Part shown: in pieces, positions 1 through 7,958 of the stretch
How positions within the stretch are numbered: position 1 is the first letter of the stretch
Layout of the letters: each line of letters opens with the position of its first letter
Source of the DNA: DASZQY01 sp035548515
GTDB taxonomy: Bacteria > Pseudomonadota > Alphaproteobacteria > Rhizobiales > Kaistiaceae
NCBI GenBank assembly: GCA_035548515.1
Contig: DASZSW010000016.1
Coordinates: 1 to 64,000 of the forward strand
Reading direction: 5' to 3'
Length of the DNA stretch: 64,000 nucleotides
Translations under genes and position numbers: made by a program
Notes under the pieces: model-generated
Told to the model about the DNA's origin: nothing
What the model saw: the letters and a program-made list of their open reading frames with translations, nothing else
Databases searched by the model: none

Positions 1-74
1 GGCGCCTGCATCGCGAGTGGGGGATTCCCGCCGAGGCGCTGTTGGAACCGCCTGCGTCAGCGCGGGGTCGCTAG
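1..74 (+). CDS. C-terminal fragment of HigA-type antitoxin (partial, cut by window edge)
   Basis: The frame beginning at base 3 reads RLHREWGIPAEALL and ends at TAG (72-74). This is the characteristic tail of HigA/XRE-family antitoxins encoded with HigB-type RNA-cutting toxins, where a helix-turn-helix domain ends in a segment like LHREWGIPAEVLL. Known for the family: the antitoxin binds its toxin and represses the shared operon. The helix-turn-helix and any toxin gene would lie left of the window and cannot be seen. The call rests on about 23 residues, so it is a family assignment only. Confidence 0.55.
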   Translation, partial: RLHREWGIPAEALLEPPASARGR

Positions 75-153
75 TCCCGTTCTGCCTTTCCGCTACTGCA
101 CCGCCACCCGCGGCTTTGCCTTGCGGTGCGCCCCAACAGCATAAGCGGCGCCG

Positions 154-230
154 CCTCTCCCATAGGGAGAGGGCTTTGCCTCTTGCGAGCGCCAGCGAGT
201 TAGAGGCAAAGGGTGAGGGGTTATGGCGCT
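154..230. repeat. Left half of palindromic repeat element, copy A (flanks DUF559 gene)
   Basis: Contains a hairpin CCTCTCCC/GGGAGAGG (154-161, 165-172) and a 10-bp stem CTTTGCCTCT (174-183) / AGAGGCAAAG (202-211), followed by GGGTGAGGGGTTATG. It aligns almost base for base with the left halves of the copies at 9550 and 40561. It lies just downstream of the stop codon of the DUF559 gene on the opposite strand. Confidence 0.9.
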
Positions 231-241
231 GCCGACAAGGG

Positions 242-580
242 CTAAGCACGAGCGGCGGCGACGCCCTCGATTTCCGCCATCACGGCATCGATGTTCGCCA
301 GCACCTCGTCGTTCCGGAAACGCACGACGATATAGCCTGCCGCTTCGATCGCCCGCGAGCGGAGCTGGTCGGCCTCAGCCGCAGCAAGATGCTGACCGCC
401 ATCGACCTCGATCACGATCCGTCCCTCGATACACGCAAAGTCGGCGACATACCGGCCGATCGGCATCTGGCGTCGGAACTTGAGGCCGCGCAACTGGCGG
501 TTACGCAATCGCGACCAGAGCTTTTGCTCCGCATTGGTCGATGACCGGCGCAGCCTGCGCGCAACTCGGACGGGCTTCAT
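242..580 (-). CDS. DUF559 domain endonuclease-like protein
   Basis: A 112-residue protein of the DUF559 family, which has a Vsr/PD-(D/E)XK-like nuclease fold. Visible features are an N-terminal basic segment (RVARRLRRSSTNAEQKLW), E18, then KFRRQMPIGRYVADF with D47, and IEVDGGQH with E58, D60 and H64, matching the presumed metal-binding core. The longer upstream frame to base 676 reads through repeat sequence, so I take the ATG at 580. The repeat itself supplies AAGGGTGAGGGA directly upstream as ribosome-binding site. The gene is enclosed by two inverted half-repeats whose gene-less relatives occur twice elsewhere in this window, so it may belong to a mobile element. Biochemical activity of most DUF559 proteins is not established. 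Confidence 0.85.
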   Translation of the reverse strand: MKPVRVARRLRRSSTNAEQKLWSRLRNRQLRGLKFRRQMPIGRYVADFACIEGRIVIEVDGGQHLAAAEADQLRSRAIEAAGYIVVRFRNDEVLANIDAVMAEIEGVAAARA

Positions 581-581
581 T

Positions 582-648
582 CCCTCACCCTTCGGCTCCA
601 CTTCGCTGCGCTCGCAAGAAGTCGCAGCCCTCCCTCTGGCAGAGCAGG
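582..648. repeat. Right (inverted) half of palindromic repeat element, copy A
   Basis: Starts CCCTCACCC (582-590) and continues through CTTCGCTGCGCTCGCAAGAAG to CCCTCCCTCTGGCAGAG, matching in order the right halves of copies B (9648-9717) and C (40652-40723), although it is more diverged. It is inverted relative to 154-230. Together the two halves bracket the DUF559 gene, whose start codon is two bases from the repeat edge. Confidence 0.75.
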
Positions 649-1036
649 ATGCGGCCAATCCCATGGCTGCGGCCAATCCCGTGCCTAACGCATCCTTCCC
701 GCGCCCCGGCCGCCGTAACGGTTTTTCCGGGTTCCGAGCAATCTGCTGTTAATGAAATTTATCGCAATCGCATTAGCCGCGATGCAAGACATGGCGCGTA
801 TGGTCTGCTCCCATGCACGCGCTTTCTGCCCTCGTAGGTGTGTTCGGCGCCTCGATCTGGGATATCAGCCAGAACCACGGCGCCACGTGCCGCCTCGTGT
901 ATTCGCTCGCGGTAGCGAGCCTGCACATCGTCGGCCTGCACGTCTGAGCCTCCGCGCCGCCGGGCGCGCCTTGTCCTTGCCTTGAAGTCCCGCCACTATC
1001 CTCGGTGGGCGCGGGCAGGATTCTCGAATTAACCTG
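649..1036. other. Intergenic region with no confident gene
   Basis: About 390 bases between the DUF559 element and the exported protein at 1037. One small reading frame (813-947) is listed separately as a candidate. Longer frames here do not resemble known proteins. No convincing terminator or tRNA was found. Confidence 0.5.
813..947 (+). CDS. Candidate small hydrophobic protein (44 aa), unrecognised
   Basis: The frame ATG 813 to TGA 947 encodes MHALSALVGVFGASIWDISQ and then a second half containing CRLVYSLAVASLHIVGLHV. Third codon positions are strongly G/C (about 37 of 44), as in the real genes here, and the composition is hydrophobic. I do not recognise it and see no good ribosome-binding site. 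It could equally be a chance frame or a remnant of a membrane protein. Confidence 0.25.
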   Translation: MHALSALVGVFGASIWDISQNHGATCRLVYSLAVASLHIVGLHV

Positions 1037-2281
1037 ATGATCTTACAGGCTGAATCGCATTGGCCGCGGGCGCGCCGCGGCATCGCCGCCATGGCCGGTG
1101 GCCTGGCTTTCCTGGCGGTTGTCGCCCCGGCGCTGGCTGCCCCTTCGGCCGACGACGTCGGCAAGGCGCTGGCCGCGGCGGTCGCCGCCACCGGCCAGGC
1201 CACCCTCACCTATTCCGGTGCTGCCGCCTCCGGCGACACGGTCACGCTGTCGGACGTGAAGATCGTCGAGGTCGCGCCTTCCGCCGCGCCGGCCCCCGCA
1301 CCGACGAAGGCCGCCGCCGAAACGACGACACCCGCTGCTCCATCTGCGCCGCCGGCGCAGAGCGCGGTGACCATCCCGGCGCTGGTCCTTTCGGGCGTTG
1401 CCGAGCGCAGCGGCGGCGGCTTCACGGCCACGCACCTCGAATTCGACAACGGCACGACGACCGCCCGCCACGAGCAGATGACTTGGACCACCGCCGGTCT
1501 GGACACCGTCGTCGTCCCTTCCGCCGCCGAGGTGACGGCGCGCGCCAAGATCCGCCCGTTCGCCGCCTTCTCCGCCGCCGGCATCACGATCAGCGGCCGC
1601 CGCTTCGCCACGCCGGTCACGCTGGCTTCCGTCTCCGGCTCGATCGGCGACATCACCGCCGCAGCGCCGGCCGCGATCCACTGGGAGGCGCACGGCCTGA
1701 AACTCAGCCCGGCGCTGCTCGCCAATTCCTACGTCGGCGCCTTCATCACCATGCTGAACTACGACAGCGTCACCGCCGACATGGTGTTCGACGGCGCATG
1801 GGACACCAACGCCGACAACGTCACGCTGACGTCGTTCTCGATCGGCGCGCCCGACATGGGCAGGATCACGGTCAGCGGCAAGGTCAGCGATCTTTCCATG
1901 CGCGGCATCGCCGACCCGGCGAAGGCCAAGGATGCCCGCGCCGCCGCCAAGCTCGAGCAGGTGTCGCTGCGTCTCGACAACAGCGGCTTCGTCGAGCACA
2001 TGCTCGACATGCAGGCGCAGATGCTGGGCGGCACGCGCGATGACGTACGCGCGCAGATCACCACTGCCGCCCTGCCCTTCTTCCTTGGCTTCGTGAAGAA
2101 CGCCGCCTTCCGCGACGAGGCTGAAAAGGCGTTCACCGCCTTCCTTGCCGATCCGCGCTCGCTGACGATCACTGCGGCCGCGCCGCAGCCCGTGCCACTC
2201 AGCGAGGCGATGCGCGCGGCGCTGCATGCGCCGGGCACCATCCCCGATCTGCTTGGCCTTTCGGTCACGGCCAACAACTAG
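1037..2281 (+). CDS. Exported protein of unknown function, paralogue of next gene
   Basis: A 414-residue protein with a signal peptide ending near LAVVAPALAA (residue about 35), so it is periplasmic or envelope-exposed. A Pro/Ala/Thr-rich linker around residues 80-120 separates a small N-terminal part from a larger body of regular beta-type sequence (e.g. ITVSGKVSDLSM). The C-terminus (LPFFLGFV, a PVPLSEAM segment, LLGLSVTAN) matches the C-terminus of the next gene (VPFMLMLL, PVPLSQVA, LLGVSLTG), so the two are distant paralogues. The gap between them is 8 bases, consistent with an operon. No family with a known function was recognised. Confidence 0.8.
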   Translation: MILQAESHWPRARRGIAAMAGGLAFLAVVAPALAAPSADDVGKALAAAVAATGQATLTYSGAAASGDTVTLSDVKIVEVAPSAAPAPAPTKAAAETTTPAAPSAPPAQSAVTIPALVLSGVAERSGGGFTATHLEFDNGTTTARHEQMTWTTAGLDTVVVPSAAEVTARAKIRPFAAFSAAGITISGRRFATPVTLASVSGSIGDITAAAPAAIHWEAHGLKLSPALLANSYVGAFITMLNYDSVTADMVFDGAWDTNADNVTLTSFSIGAPDMGRITVSGKVSDLSMRGIADPAKAKDARAAAKLEQVSLRLDNSGFVEHMLDMQAQMLGGTRDDVRAQITTAALPFFLGFVKNAAFRDEAEKAFTAFLADPRSLTITAAAPQPVPLSEAMRAALHAPGTIPDLLGLSVTANN

Positions 2282-2289
2282 AGGCGGCG

Positions 2290-4614
2290 ATGCGGCTGAA
2301 GGCAGCGGTACTGGCGGCGGCCGCGCTCACCGTGCTGCTGGCCCCGCTCGCGCTTGAGGCTCAGGACGCCGGTTCCGGTTCCGCACCGCCGGGGCAATCT
2401 CCTCCCGGCCTTTCCGATTTCCCGTCATCCGACGGCCTCACGCCTGTCACGCCAGCGCCACCCGCGGCGAACACTGCGCCCGAGGCCGCGACACCGCCGC
2501 CTGCAAGCGAGGCGACTGAGCCGGCTGGGCCGCCGGCTGCGGCGGCGCCCGCGGCAGGCGCACCCATCGAAACTGCGCCAAACGACGCCACCACCCCCGT
2601 CCTCGAGGCGCCGCCCGTTCCGCCGGCCTCGCCGCCGGTCGTCCAACCGCCGTCGGTGCCAGACACCCCGGTCGAGGCCGCCATTCGGGCGTGGGTCGCC
2701 GCCGTCGATGCCTCGCCCAACTGGTCGGCCAGCGTCGGCGGTGTCACCGTCGACACATCCGGCAAGGCGACCGTCAGCGACCTCACCGTCGCGGCCGACA
2801 AGCCCGGCTTCAAGGCGACCGTCGGGCAGCTCGTCGTCAGCGGCTTCGAACAGGGCGCGCCGGGCACGTTCAGGGCCCAGGAGATCGACGTCGCCAATCT
2901 CCGGGTCGATGCTGGCGCCTACTCGGTCCGCATCGACCAGGCCTCGGTCGAGTCGCCGGCGCTGCCGATGACCGGCAGTGCAGTTTGGGACGATGCCCAG
3001 CCGACCGGCTCGATCGTCGCGCTCATCTCGTCGGCACTCTCCGCGCACGCCGCCTCCGCCAGCGCCGGCAAGATCACGGTGGTCGAGACCATCGCTGGCA
3101 TCGCGACGTGGAGCACCTACGCCAACCTCAAGCTCACCGGCTTCGGCGACGGCAAGGTCTCGTCTCTCACCGCCGGCCCGCTGCGGACGGATTCGCCGGG
3201 CTCGGATCCTTCCGTTCCCGCGACCTCGGCCAACCAGCAGCCGCTGGTGTCGCTGACGGTCGCGACTTCCGAGACGCACGACATCGACATTGCGGCGATG
3301 CTCGTCCCCTTCCGCAGCGACGGCGACTCGAGCTGGCATCAGGCCATGGGCCGTGTCGTTTACAGCGGCGTCGGCGTCTCGGTGCCCGGTATCGACGTGA
3401 AGATCGGCAGCGTGGCGTTCGACAATTTCGTCGTGCGCCGGCCGACCATCGCGCCGCCGCCGCCCGCGGCCGATCCGGAGTCGCAATCCCCCGCAGATGT
3501 CGTGCGGGGCGTCGGCGCGGCCCTGTCGCCGCTCGGCGTCGGGCGCATGGAGGTCAGCGACCTCTCGATGAACGGCTCCGGGCTCGAAGGCGTCCATCTC
3601 GGCGATCTCACGCTGGTCGACGCCTCGACGGATTCGATCGGCGCCTTCTCGCTCAGCGACTTCACCGGCGCCGTCACCGGTCAGGGCAAGGTCACCATCG
3701 GGCGCATTGCCTTCGGCAACCTCGCGCTGCCGCCACTCAGCACCGTCGCCGATGTGGTTGAGACCGCGCTTGCCGGTGGCGACGCGAAATACAGCTCGGT
3801 CGTGCCCACGCTTGGCTATGGCGAGATCGCGGGCGTCGATGTCGCGATTGCGAACGCGCCCGAGATGAAGCTCGACCGTCTGCGTGTCGATCTCGGCAAC
3901 TGGGCCGACAAGATCCCGACCTCGCTCGGCGTCGCGCTGGCCGGCCTTGATCTGCCCGCCGGCATCATCCCGTCGGATCTCGTGCAGCGGCTCCTCGCCA
4001 GCTACGGCTACGATCGGCTGCAGGTCGATGGCGGCGCCAAGGCCACCTGGGGCGCCGACGGCACCATCGCGGTGCGTGACGCCAGCCTGGCGGTGAAAGA
4101 CGCCGCCTCGATCAGCGGCCAGGCCGATATTGCAGCCATCCCGCCAACCGATGCGGAGCACATGGCAGTCGCGAGCGACGCACTCGACAAGTTGTCGCTG
4201 AAGGACGGCTCCGGCACCCTGACCGACGGCTCGCTGGTCGAGCGCGCGCTCGTGCTGCAGGCGTCGAAGCTCAACGTCGATCCGCAGAAATTCCGCGACC
4301 AGTTCGCCAAGAGCGTGCCGTTCATGCTGATGTTGCTTGGCGACCGCGATCTCATCATGAAGACGGCGCCGGTCGTTCAGACATTCCTGTCCACCGGCGG
4401 TTCTGTCACCGCCGTGGCGGCGCCCAAGGCGCCGGTGCCGCTGTCGCAGGTCGCCGATACGGCAAAGTCGTCGCCGTGGAGCCTGTTCAGCCTGCTCGGC
4501 GTCAGCCTCACCGGCACGCCCGGCACACCCGGTGCGGCGCTGCCGACACTGCCCACGCCGCCGTCCGCTGCGCCGGCCGCCCCGACTGCGCCGGCCGAGG
4601 AGCCGGAGCCGTAA
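2290..4614 (+). CDS. Large exported Pro/Ala-rich protein of unknown function
   Basis: A 774-residue protein. It has a signal peptide (MRLKAAVLAAAALTVLLAPL..., cleavage near residue 23), then about 110 residues of Pro/Ala/Thr-rich low complexity that could span the periplasm or peptidoglycan. A long body of repetitive beta-rich sequence follows (ASVGGVTVDTSGKATVSDLT; VSDLSMNGSGLEGVHLGDLT), then a second Pro/Ala-rich tail. The C-terminal 130 residues before that tail resemble the upstream protein, as if one duplicated ancestor gained extra domains. It ends four bases before the stop of the convergent ABC transporter gene. I recognise no catalytic motif; a structural or envelope role is a guess. 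Confidence 0.8.
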   Translation: MRLKAAVLAAAALTVLLAPLALEAQDAGSGSAPPGQSPPGLSDFPSSDGLTPVTPAPPAANTAPEAATPPPASEATEPAGPPAAAAPAAGAPIETAPNDATTPVLEAPPVPPASPPVVQPPSVPDTPVEAAIRAWVAAVDASPNWSASVGGVTVDTSGKATVSDLTVAADKPGFKATVGQLVVSGFEQGAPGTFRAQEIDVANLRVDAGAYSVRIDQASVESPALPMTGSAVWDDAQPTGSIVALISSALSAHAASASAGKITVVETIAGIATWSTYANLKLTGFGDGKVSSLTAGPLRTDSPGSDPSVPATSANQQPLVSLTVATSETHDIDIAAMLVPFRSDGDSSWHQAMGRVVYSGVGVSVPGIDVKIGSVAFDNFVVRRPTIAPPPPAADPESQSPADVVRGVGAALSPLGVGRMEVSDLSMNGSGLEGVHLGDLTLVDASTDSIGAFSLSDFTGAVTGQGKVTIGRIAFGNLALPPLSTVADVVETALAGGDAKYSSVVPTLGYGEIAGVDVAIANAPEMKLDRLRVDLGNWADKIPTSLGVALAGLDLPAGIIPSDLVQRLLASYGYDRLQVDGGAKATWGADGTIAVRDASLAVKDAASISGQADIAAIPPTDAEHMAVASDALDKLSLKDGSGTLTDGSLVERALVLQASKLNVDPQKFRDQFAKSVPFMLMLLGDRDLIMKTAPVVQTFLSTGGSVTAVAAPKAPVPLSQVADTAKSSPWSLFSLLGVSLTGTPGTPGAALPTLPTPPSAAPAAPTAPAEEPEP

Positions 4615-4618
4615 CTGC

Positions 4619-5392
4619 CTAGAGCACCTTCTCGAGGAATGCTCTGGTGCGGGCGTGTTCGGCGGCCTTGAACATCTTCTCGGGCCTGCCCTGCTCGATC
4701 ACCACGCCTCCATCCATGAACACCACCCGGTCCGCAACCTCGCGGGCAAAGCCCATTTCATGGGTCACGATCAGCAGCGTCATGCCCTCCTCCGCCAGCT
4801 CGCGGATCGTGACCAGCACTTCCTTCACCGTCTCCGGGTCGAGCGCCGCCGTCACTTCGTCGAGCAGCATGATCTTGGGATTGAGAGCCAGGCTGCGGGC
4901 AATCGCGACGCGCTGCTGCTGACCACCGGACAGCTCGTCGGGATGCGCGTTTTCCTTCCCTTCCAGCCGCACCTTGCGCAGGAACTTGCGGGCGATCTCC
5001 TCCGCCTCGGCGCGCGGCCGCCCCAGCACTTCGGTCAGACCCAGCGTGATGTTGCGGAGCGCGGTCATGTGCGGAAACAGGTTGTAGCTCTGGAAGACCA
5101 TGCCGACGGTCTGATGGAGCCGCCTGAGATCGACCTTCGGATTGCTGATCTCCAGATTGTCGACCACGACGCGTCCGGCACTGATCGTCACGAGGTGCGC
5201 GATCACGCGCAGCAGCGTCGACTTGCCCGATCCCGACGGCCCGATGATCGCCAGCGTTTCGCCCGCGGAAACCGTGAGGTCCACGCCGCGCAGCACCGGC
5301 ACGCCGTGATACCCCTGCTCGACGCGTTCGACGCGGACAATTGGCGTCTTGTCCATCGCCCGCTCGTCCGTCCGTGAGGATGCGTCAGGCAC
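4619..5392 (-). CDS. Polar-amino-acid-type ABC transporter ATP-binding protein
   Basis: ATPase of the HisP/GlnQ family (257 aa from the GTG at 5392, or 245 aa from the ATG at 5356, which has the more usual N-terminus DKTPIVRVERVEQGY). Walker A is GPSGSGKST (residues 51-59), signature LSGGQQQRVAIARSL, Walker B IMLLDEVTAALDPE; DEVT instead of DEPT is common in this subfamily. It powers the permease encoded immediately upstream, whose stop codon overlaps the GTG start by eight bases. It is the last gene of a leftward unit aldolase-dehydratase-binding protein-permease-ATPase. The true substrate is uncertain: the family usually moves amino acids, but the neighbours act on sugar acids. Confidence 0.93.
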   Translation of the reverse strand: MPDASSRTDERAMDKTPIVRVERVEQGYHGVPVLRGVDLTVSAGETLAIIGPSGSGKSTLLRVIAHLVTISAGRVVVDNLEISNPKVDLRRLHQTVGMVFQSYNLFPHMTALRNITLGLTEVLGRPRAEAEEIARKFLRKVRLEGKENAHPDELSGGQQQRVAIARSLALNPKIMLLDEVTAALDPETVKEVLVTIRELAEEGMTLLIVTHEMGFAREVADRVVFMDGGVVIEQGRPEKMFKAAEHARTRAFLEKVL

Positions 5393-6098
5393 GGGTCAGC
5401 CCCGGGATCATGCGCAGCCACATCACGCGCCAGCCCGGCCGCCGCGAACGCCGGTGCAGCCGATATTCGAGGTAAGTCGAGAGAAGCGCGATCGGGTAGC
5501 ACATGACGAAATAGATCAGCGCGATCTCCGTCAGGATGACGAACGAGTTGAACGTCGTCGAAATCAGAAGCATGCCGCTGAAGGTGAGTTCCTGAAGCGT
5601 GATGACCGAGAGCAGCGACGTATCCTTGAACAGCGACAGGAAGTAATTCACGGTCGGCGGCAGCACGTTGCGGAACGCCTGCGGTAGGATGACGAAGCGC
5701 AGCGTCTGGAAATAGCTGAGGCCGATGGTCGTCGCCGCTTCCCGCTGCGTCAGCGGCACGGAGCGGATGCCGCTGCGGAACACCTCGGACAGATAGGCAC
5801 CGTAATTCAGACCGAGGCCGATGACCCCGGCCATGGCGGCGTCGAGCGTCAGCCCCCAGACCGGCAGCACGTAGAAGATGTAGTAGATCTGCACGAGGCC
5901 GGGCGTGCCGCGAATGAACTCCACGTAGACGGTGAGCACCGCGCGCAGCAGGCGGAAGCGCGACAGGCGGCCGAGCGCGACCAGAAGCGCGATCACGACC
6001 GCCAGGCAGAACGTCGCGAGGCTGAGCAGGATCGTCAGCCTCGCGCCGACCAGCAGTGTCGGAAGGTACAGCAGAAAGTCGCTTAGCTTTGGCTGCAT
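5385..6098 (-). CDS. Amino-acid-type ABC transporter permease (HisM/GlnP family)
   Basis: A 237-residue inner-membrane permease with about five hydrophobic segments and the EAA-loop motif that contacts the ATPase (EAATTIGLSYFQTLRFVILP). The motif EFIRGTPGLVQIYYIFYVLP is typical of polar amino-acid permeases. Only one permease gene is present, so the channel is probably a homodimer. It sits between the binding-protein gene (33-base gap) and the ATPase gene (8-base overlap), consistent with co-transcription. Confidence 0.93.
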   Translation of the reverse strand: MQPKLSDFLLYLPTLLVGARLTILLSLATFCLAVVIALLVALGRLSRFRLLRAVLTVYVEFIRGTPGLVQIYYIFYVLPVWGLTLDAAMAGVIGLGLNYGAYLSEVFRSGIRSVPLTQREAATTIGLSYFQTLRFVILPQAFRNVLPPTVNYFLSLFKDTSLLSVITLQELTFSGMLLISTTFNSFVILTEIALIYFVMCYPIALLSTYLEYRLHRRSRRPGWRVMWLRMIPGLTRA

Positions 6099-6131
6099 TT
6101 TCTTTCGTGCAGGGCCTCCCTCGGAAGACTC

Positions 6132-6947
6132 CTACTGGACGATATTGTCTGCCGTCAGACCGTACTTCTCGAGGATCTGCGCGAGGGTACCGTCCTTCTT
6201 GATCTCCGCAATGCCGTCATTCAGCGCCTTCAGCATCGCGGTGTCGTCAAGCCGCACCGAGAAGCCGGTCGGCCGGGCGGCCTTGCCCTGCCAGTCATGC
6301 ATGATCTCGATGTCGGGCTCCGGAGAGACGACGTTGGCGTAGCCAGCGGTGGTCTCGTCGGCCAGCGCCGCATCGATGCGGCCGGCCTTCAGGCCGGCAA
6401 TCATTTCGGGATGCGATTTGAACGCGACGAGATCGCCCTTCTGGGCGGCAATCAGGTCCGCGTCCGTGCTGCCCAGGATAGCGCCGATCTTGTTGCCGGC
6501 GAACTGATCGGTCCCCTTGATGCCCTTCGGATTGCCCTTCGGCACGATCAGCGCCGAGCCGTACTGGTAGATCGGCGTCGTGAAGGCGACCTGCTTGGCG
6601 CGCTCCTCGGTGATGCTCATGCCGACCGCCAGCATATCCCAGCGCTTGGCCTGCAGACCCGGTATCAGGCCCGACCAGTCGACCGCGATCTGGTCGATCT
6701 GGGTCACGCCGAGCTTGCCCAGGATGGCGGCGGCCATGTCGTAGTCCATGCCCTTGTAACCGCCACCGGTGAACTCGACCCAGTTATGTGGCGGCTCATT
6801 GTAGAATCCCATGACGATGGCGTGGCTCGCCGTCACCTTGGAGAGCGTGTCGTCGGCGGCCTGGGCCCCTGCTGTCATCGCCGCCATTGCTCCGGCGACG
6901 ATGCCCAGAAGAACGCTTCTGCGTACTACTGTCCCTGATCCAAACAT
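6132..6947 (-). CDS. Periplasmic substrate-binding protein, family 3 (SBP_bac_3)
   Basis: A 271-residue exported protein. The signal peptide runs MFGSGTVVRRSVLLGIVAGAM... with cleavage near AGAQAA-DD (about residue 30). The body shows family-3 features: PPHNWVEFTGGGYKGMDYDM (ligand pocket), WSGLIPGLQAKRWDMLAVGM, ITEERAKQVAFTTP and a C-terminal DGTLAQILEKYGL. It captures the ligand for the permease/ATPase encoded downstream. Family members mostly bind amino acids. The link to a mannonate-dehydratase-like enzyme 37 bases upstream suggests the ligand may be an acidic sugar derivative or conjugate, which is inference. Confidence 0.92.
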   Translation of the reverse strand: MFGSGTVVRRSVLLGIVAGAMAAMTAGAQAADDTLSKVTASHAIVMGFYNEPPHNWVEFTGGGYKGMDYDMAAAILGKLGVTQIDQIAVDWSGLIPGLQAKRWDMLAVGMSITEERAKQVAFTTPIYQYGSALIVPKGNPKGIKGTDQFAGNKIGAILGSTDADLIAAQKGDLVAFKSHPEMIAGLKAGRIDAALADETTAGYANVVSPEPDIEIMHDWQGKAARPTGFSVRLDDTAMLKALNDGIAEIKKDGTLAQILEKYGLTADNIVQ

Positions 6948-6984
6948 GATGATCTTCCCTCCTTACCGTTTGAGCGCAGTCCAA

Positions 6985-7950
6985 TCAGGCGCTGCGGCCG
7001 GTGGCGGCGTCGATCAACCCGCGCATATAGCCGAGGGTGAAGACGTGGCCGTCGAAGCCGTAGCCAACCGTCCCCGGCCGCTCCGTCGCGAGGCGGGGCG
7101 AATGATCGGGGCGGATGTAGGAGTCGACACCGAGATCGAGCAACGTTGAGATGAAACCGGGCAGATCGAGATCGCCGTCGTCGGGCCAGGTTTCCATGAA
7201 ATCGTCGATGGTGCCGCGAATGTTGCGGAAATGGACGAACGGGATGCGGTCGCGATAGCGGCGCGCGCATTCCGACGGGTCGAGACCCATCTCGCCCAGT
7301 GAGCCGGCGCAGAGCGTCAGCGCGTTCGACGGACTGGCATCGAATTCCATCAGCCAGTCGAGATCGGCAGGGCTCGACATCACGTGCGCGAAGCCACCGA
7401 TCGGATTGAGCGGCGGGTCGTCGGGATGCATGGCGAGCTTCACGCCCGCCGCTTCCGCGACCGGCAGAACCCGGCGCAGGAAGCGGGCGAGGTTCTCGCG
7501 CAGCACCGTTTCCCGGACTTGCGGCGCGGCGGTCAGCGCACCGGCCGGCAGGTCGGCCTTGCGGAAGGCGGTGGTGATGGCGCCGCCGCGTGTCGGCGCT
7601 TCCTCGTCGGTGCGCACGACAATGCAGTCATGCGCGAGTTGCGGCATGAAGTTGTAGCAGATCACCTTGACCCCCAGCCGGCCGAGCCGCGGCAGCACAC
7701 TCACCCAATGCTCGATCTGCTCGTCGGCGCCCTCTCCCCCCGGCACGATGCGGTCCATCGGCGGCCCGGACTCCAATACCGGCAGGTCGAGCCCGGCGCG
7801 CGCCGCCTGGGCAATCAGCGCCTCGAGATCGTCGAACTTTCGCGTGTCGTTCGCCATGTCGTAGTGGACGAGATGGCGAACACCGATCTGGGCGATCGCC
7901 GCGAGGCGCTGCTCGGTCGTCGGCACGGCCACCATGGAGAGCTTGAGCAT
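6985..7950 (-). CDS. Mannonate dehydratase (UxuA) family protein
   Basis: A 321-residue TIM-barrel sugar-acid dehydratase of the UxuA family. Family hallmarks are visible in order: GVKVICYNFMPQL, LAMHPDDPPLNPIGGF, LTLCAGSLGEMG, IPFVHFRNIRGT and a C-terminal RPDH. Known members convert D-mannonate to 2-keto-3-deoxygluconate using a divalent metal held by His/Cys/Asp residues of these motifs. It is shorter than E. coli UxuA (about 394 aa) and has SPRL after RPDH where family members usually have Gly, so the substrate may differ. The start is the ATG at 7950 (MLKLSMVAVPTTEQR); the frame remains open far upstream but is antisense to other genes. It is eight bases downstream of the aldolase gene. 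Confidence 0.85.
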   Translation of the reverse strand: MLKLSMVAVPTTEQRLAAIAQIGVRHLVHYDMANDTRKFDDLEALIAQAARAGLDLPVLESGPPMDRIVPGGEGADEQIEHWVSVLPRLGRLGVKVICYNFMPQLAHDCIVVRTDEEAPTRGGAITTAFRKADLPAGALTAAPQVRETVLRENLARFLRRVLPVAEAAGVKLAMHPDDPPLNPIGGFAHVMSSPADLDWLMEFDASPSNALTLCAGSLGEMGLDPSECARRYRDRIPFVHFRNIRGTIDDFMETWPDDGDLDLPGFISTLLDLGVDSYIRPDHSPRLATERPGTVGYGFDGHVFTLGYMRGLIDAATGRSA

Positions 7951-7958
7951 CTCCGGCC

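Noticed and set aside
17..544. Long + strand frame overlapping the DUF559 gene
   Set aside because: It runs antisense through the nuclease gene and through the repeat, and its protein resembles nothing. The nuclease motifs on the other strand are clear.
1043..2227. 394-codon minus-strand frame opposite the first exported protein
   Set aside because: Arg/Gly-rich composition typical of an antisense shadow in GC-rich DNA; the plus strand has a signal peptide and paralogue.
2425..4161. 578-codon minus-strand frame opposite the large exported protein
   Set aside because: Same reason: charged, low-complexity shadow with no recognisable domain.
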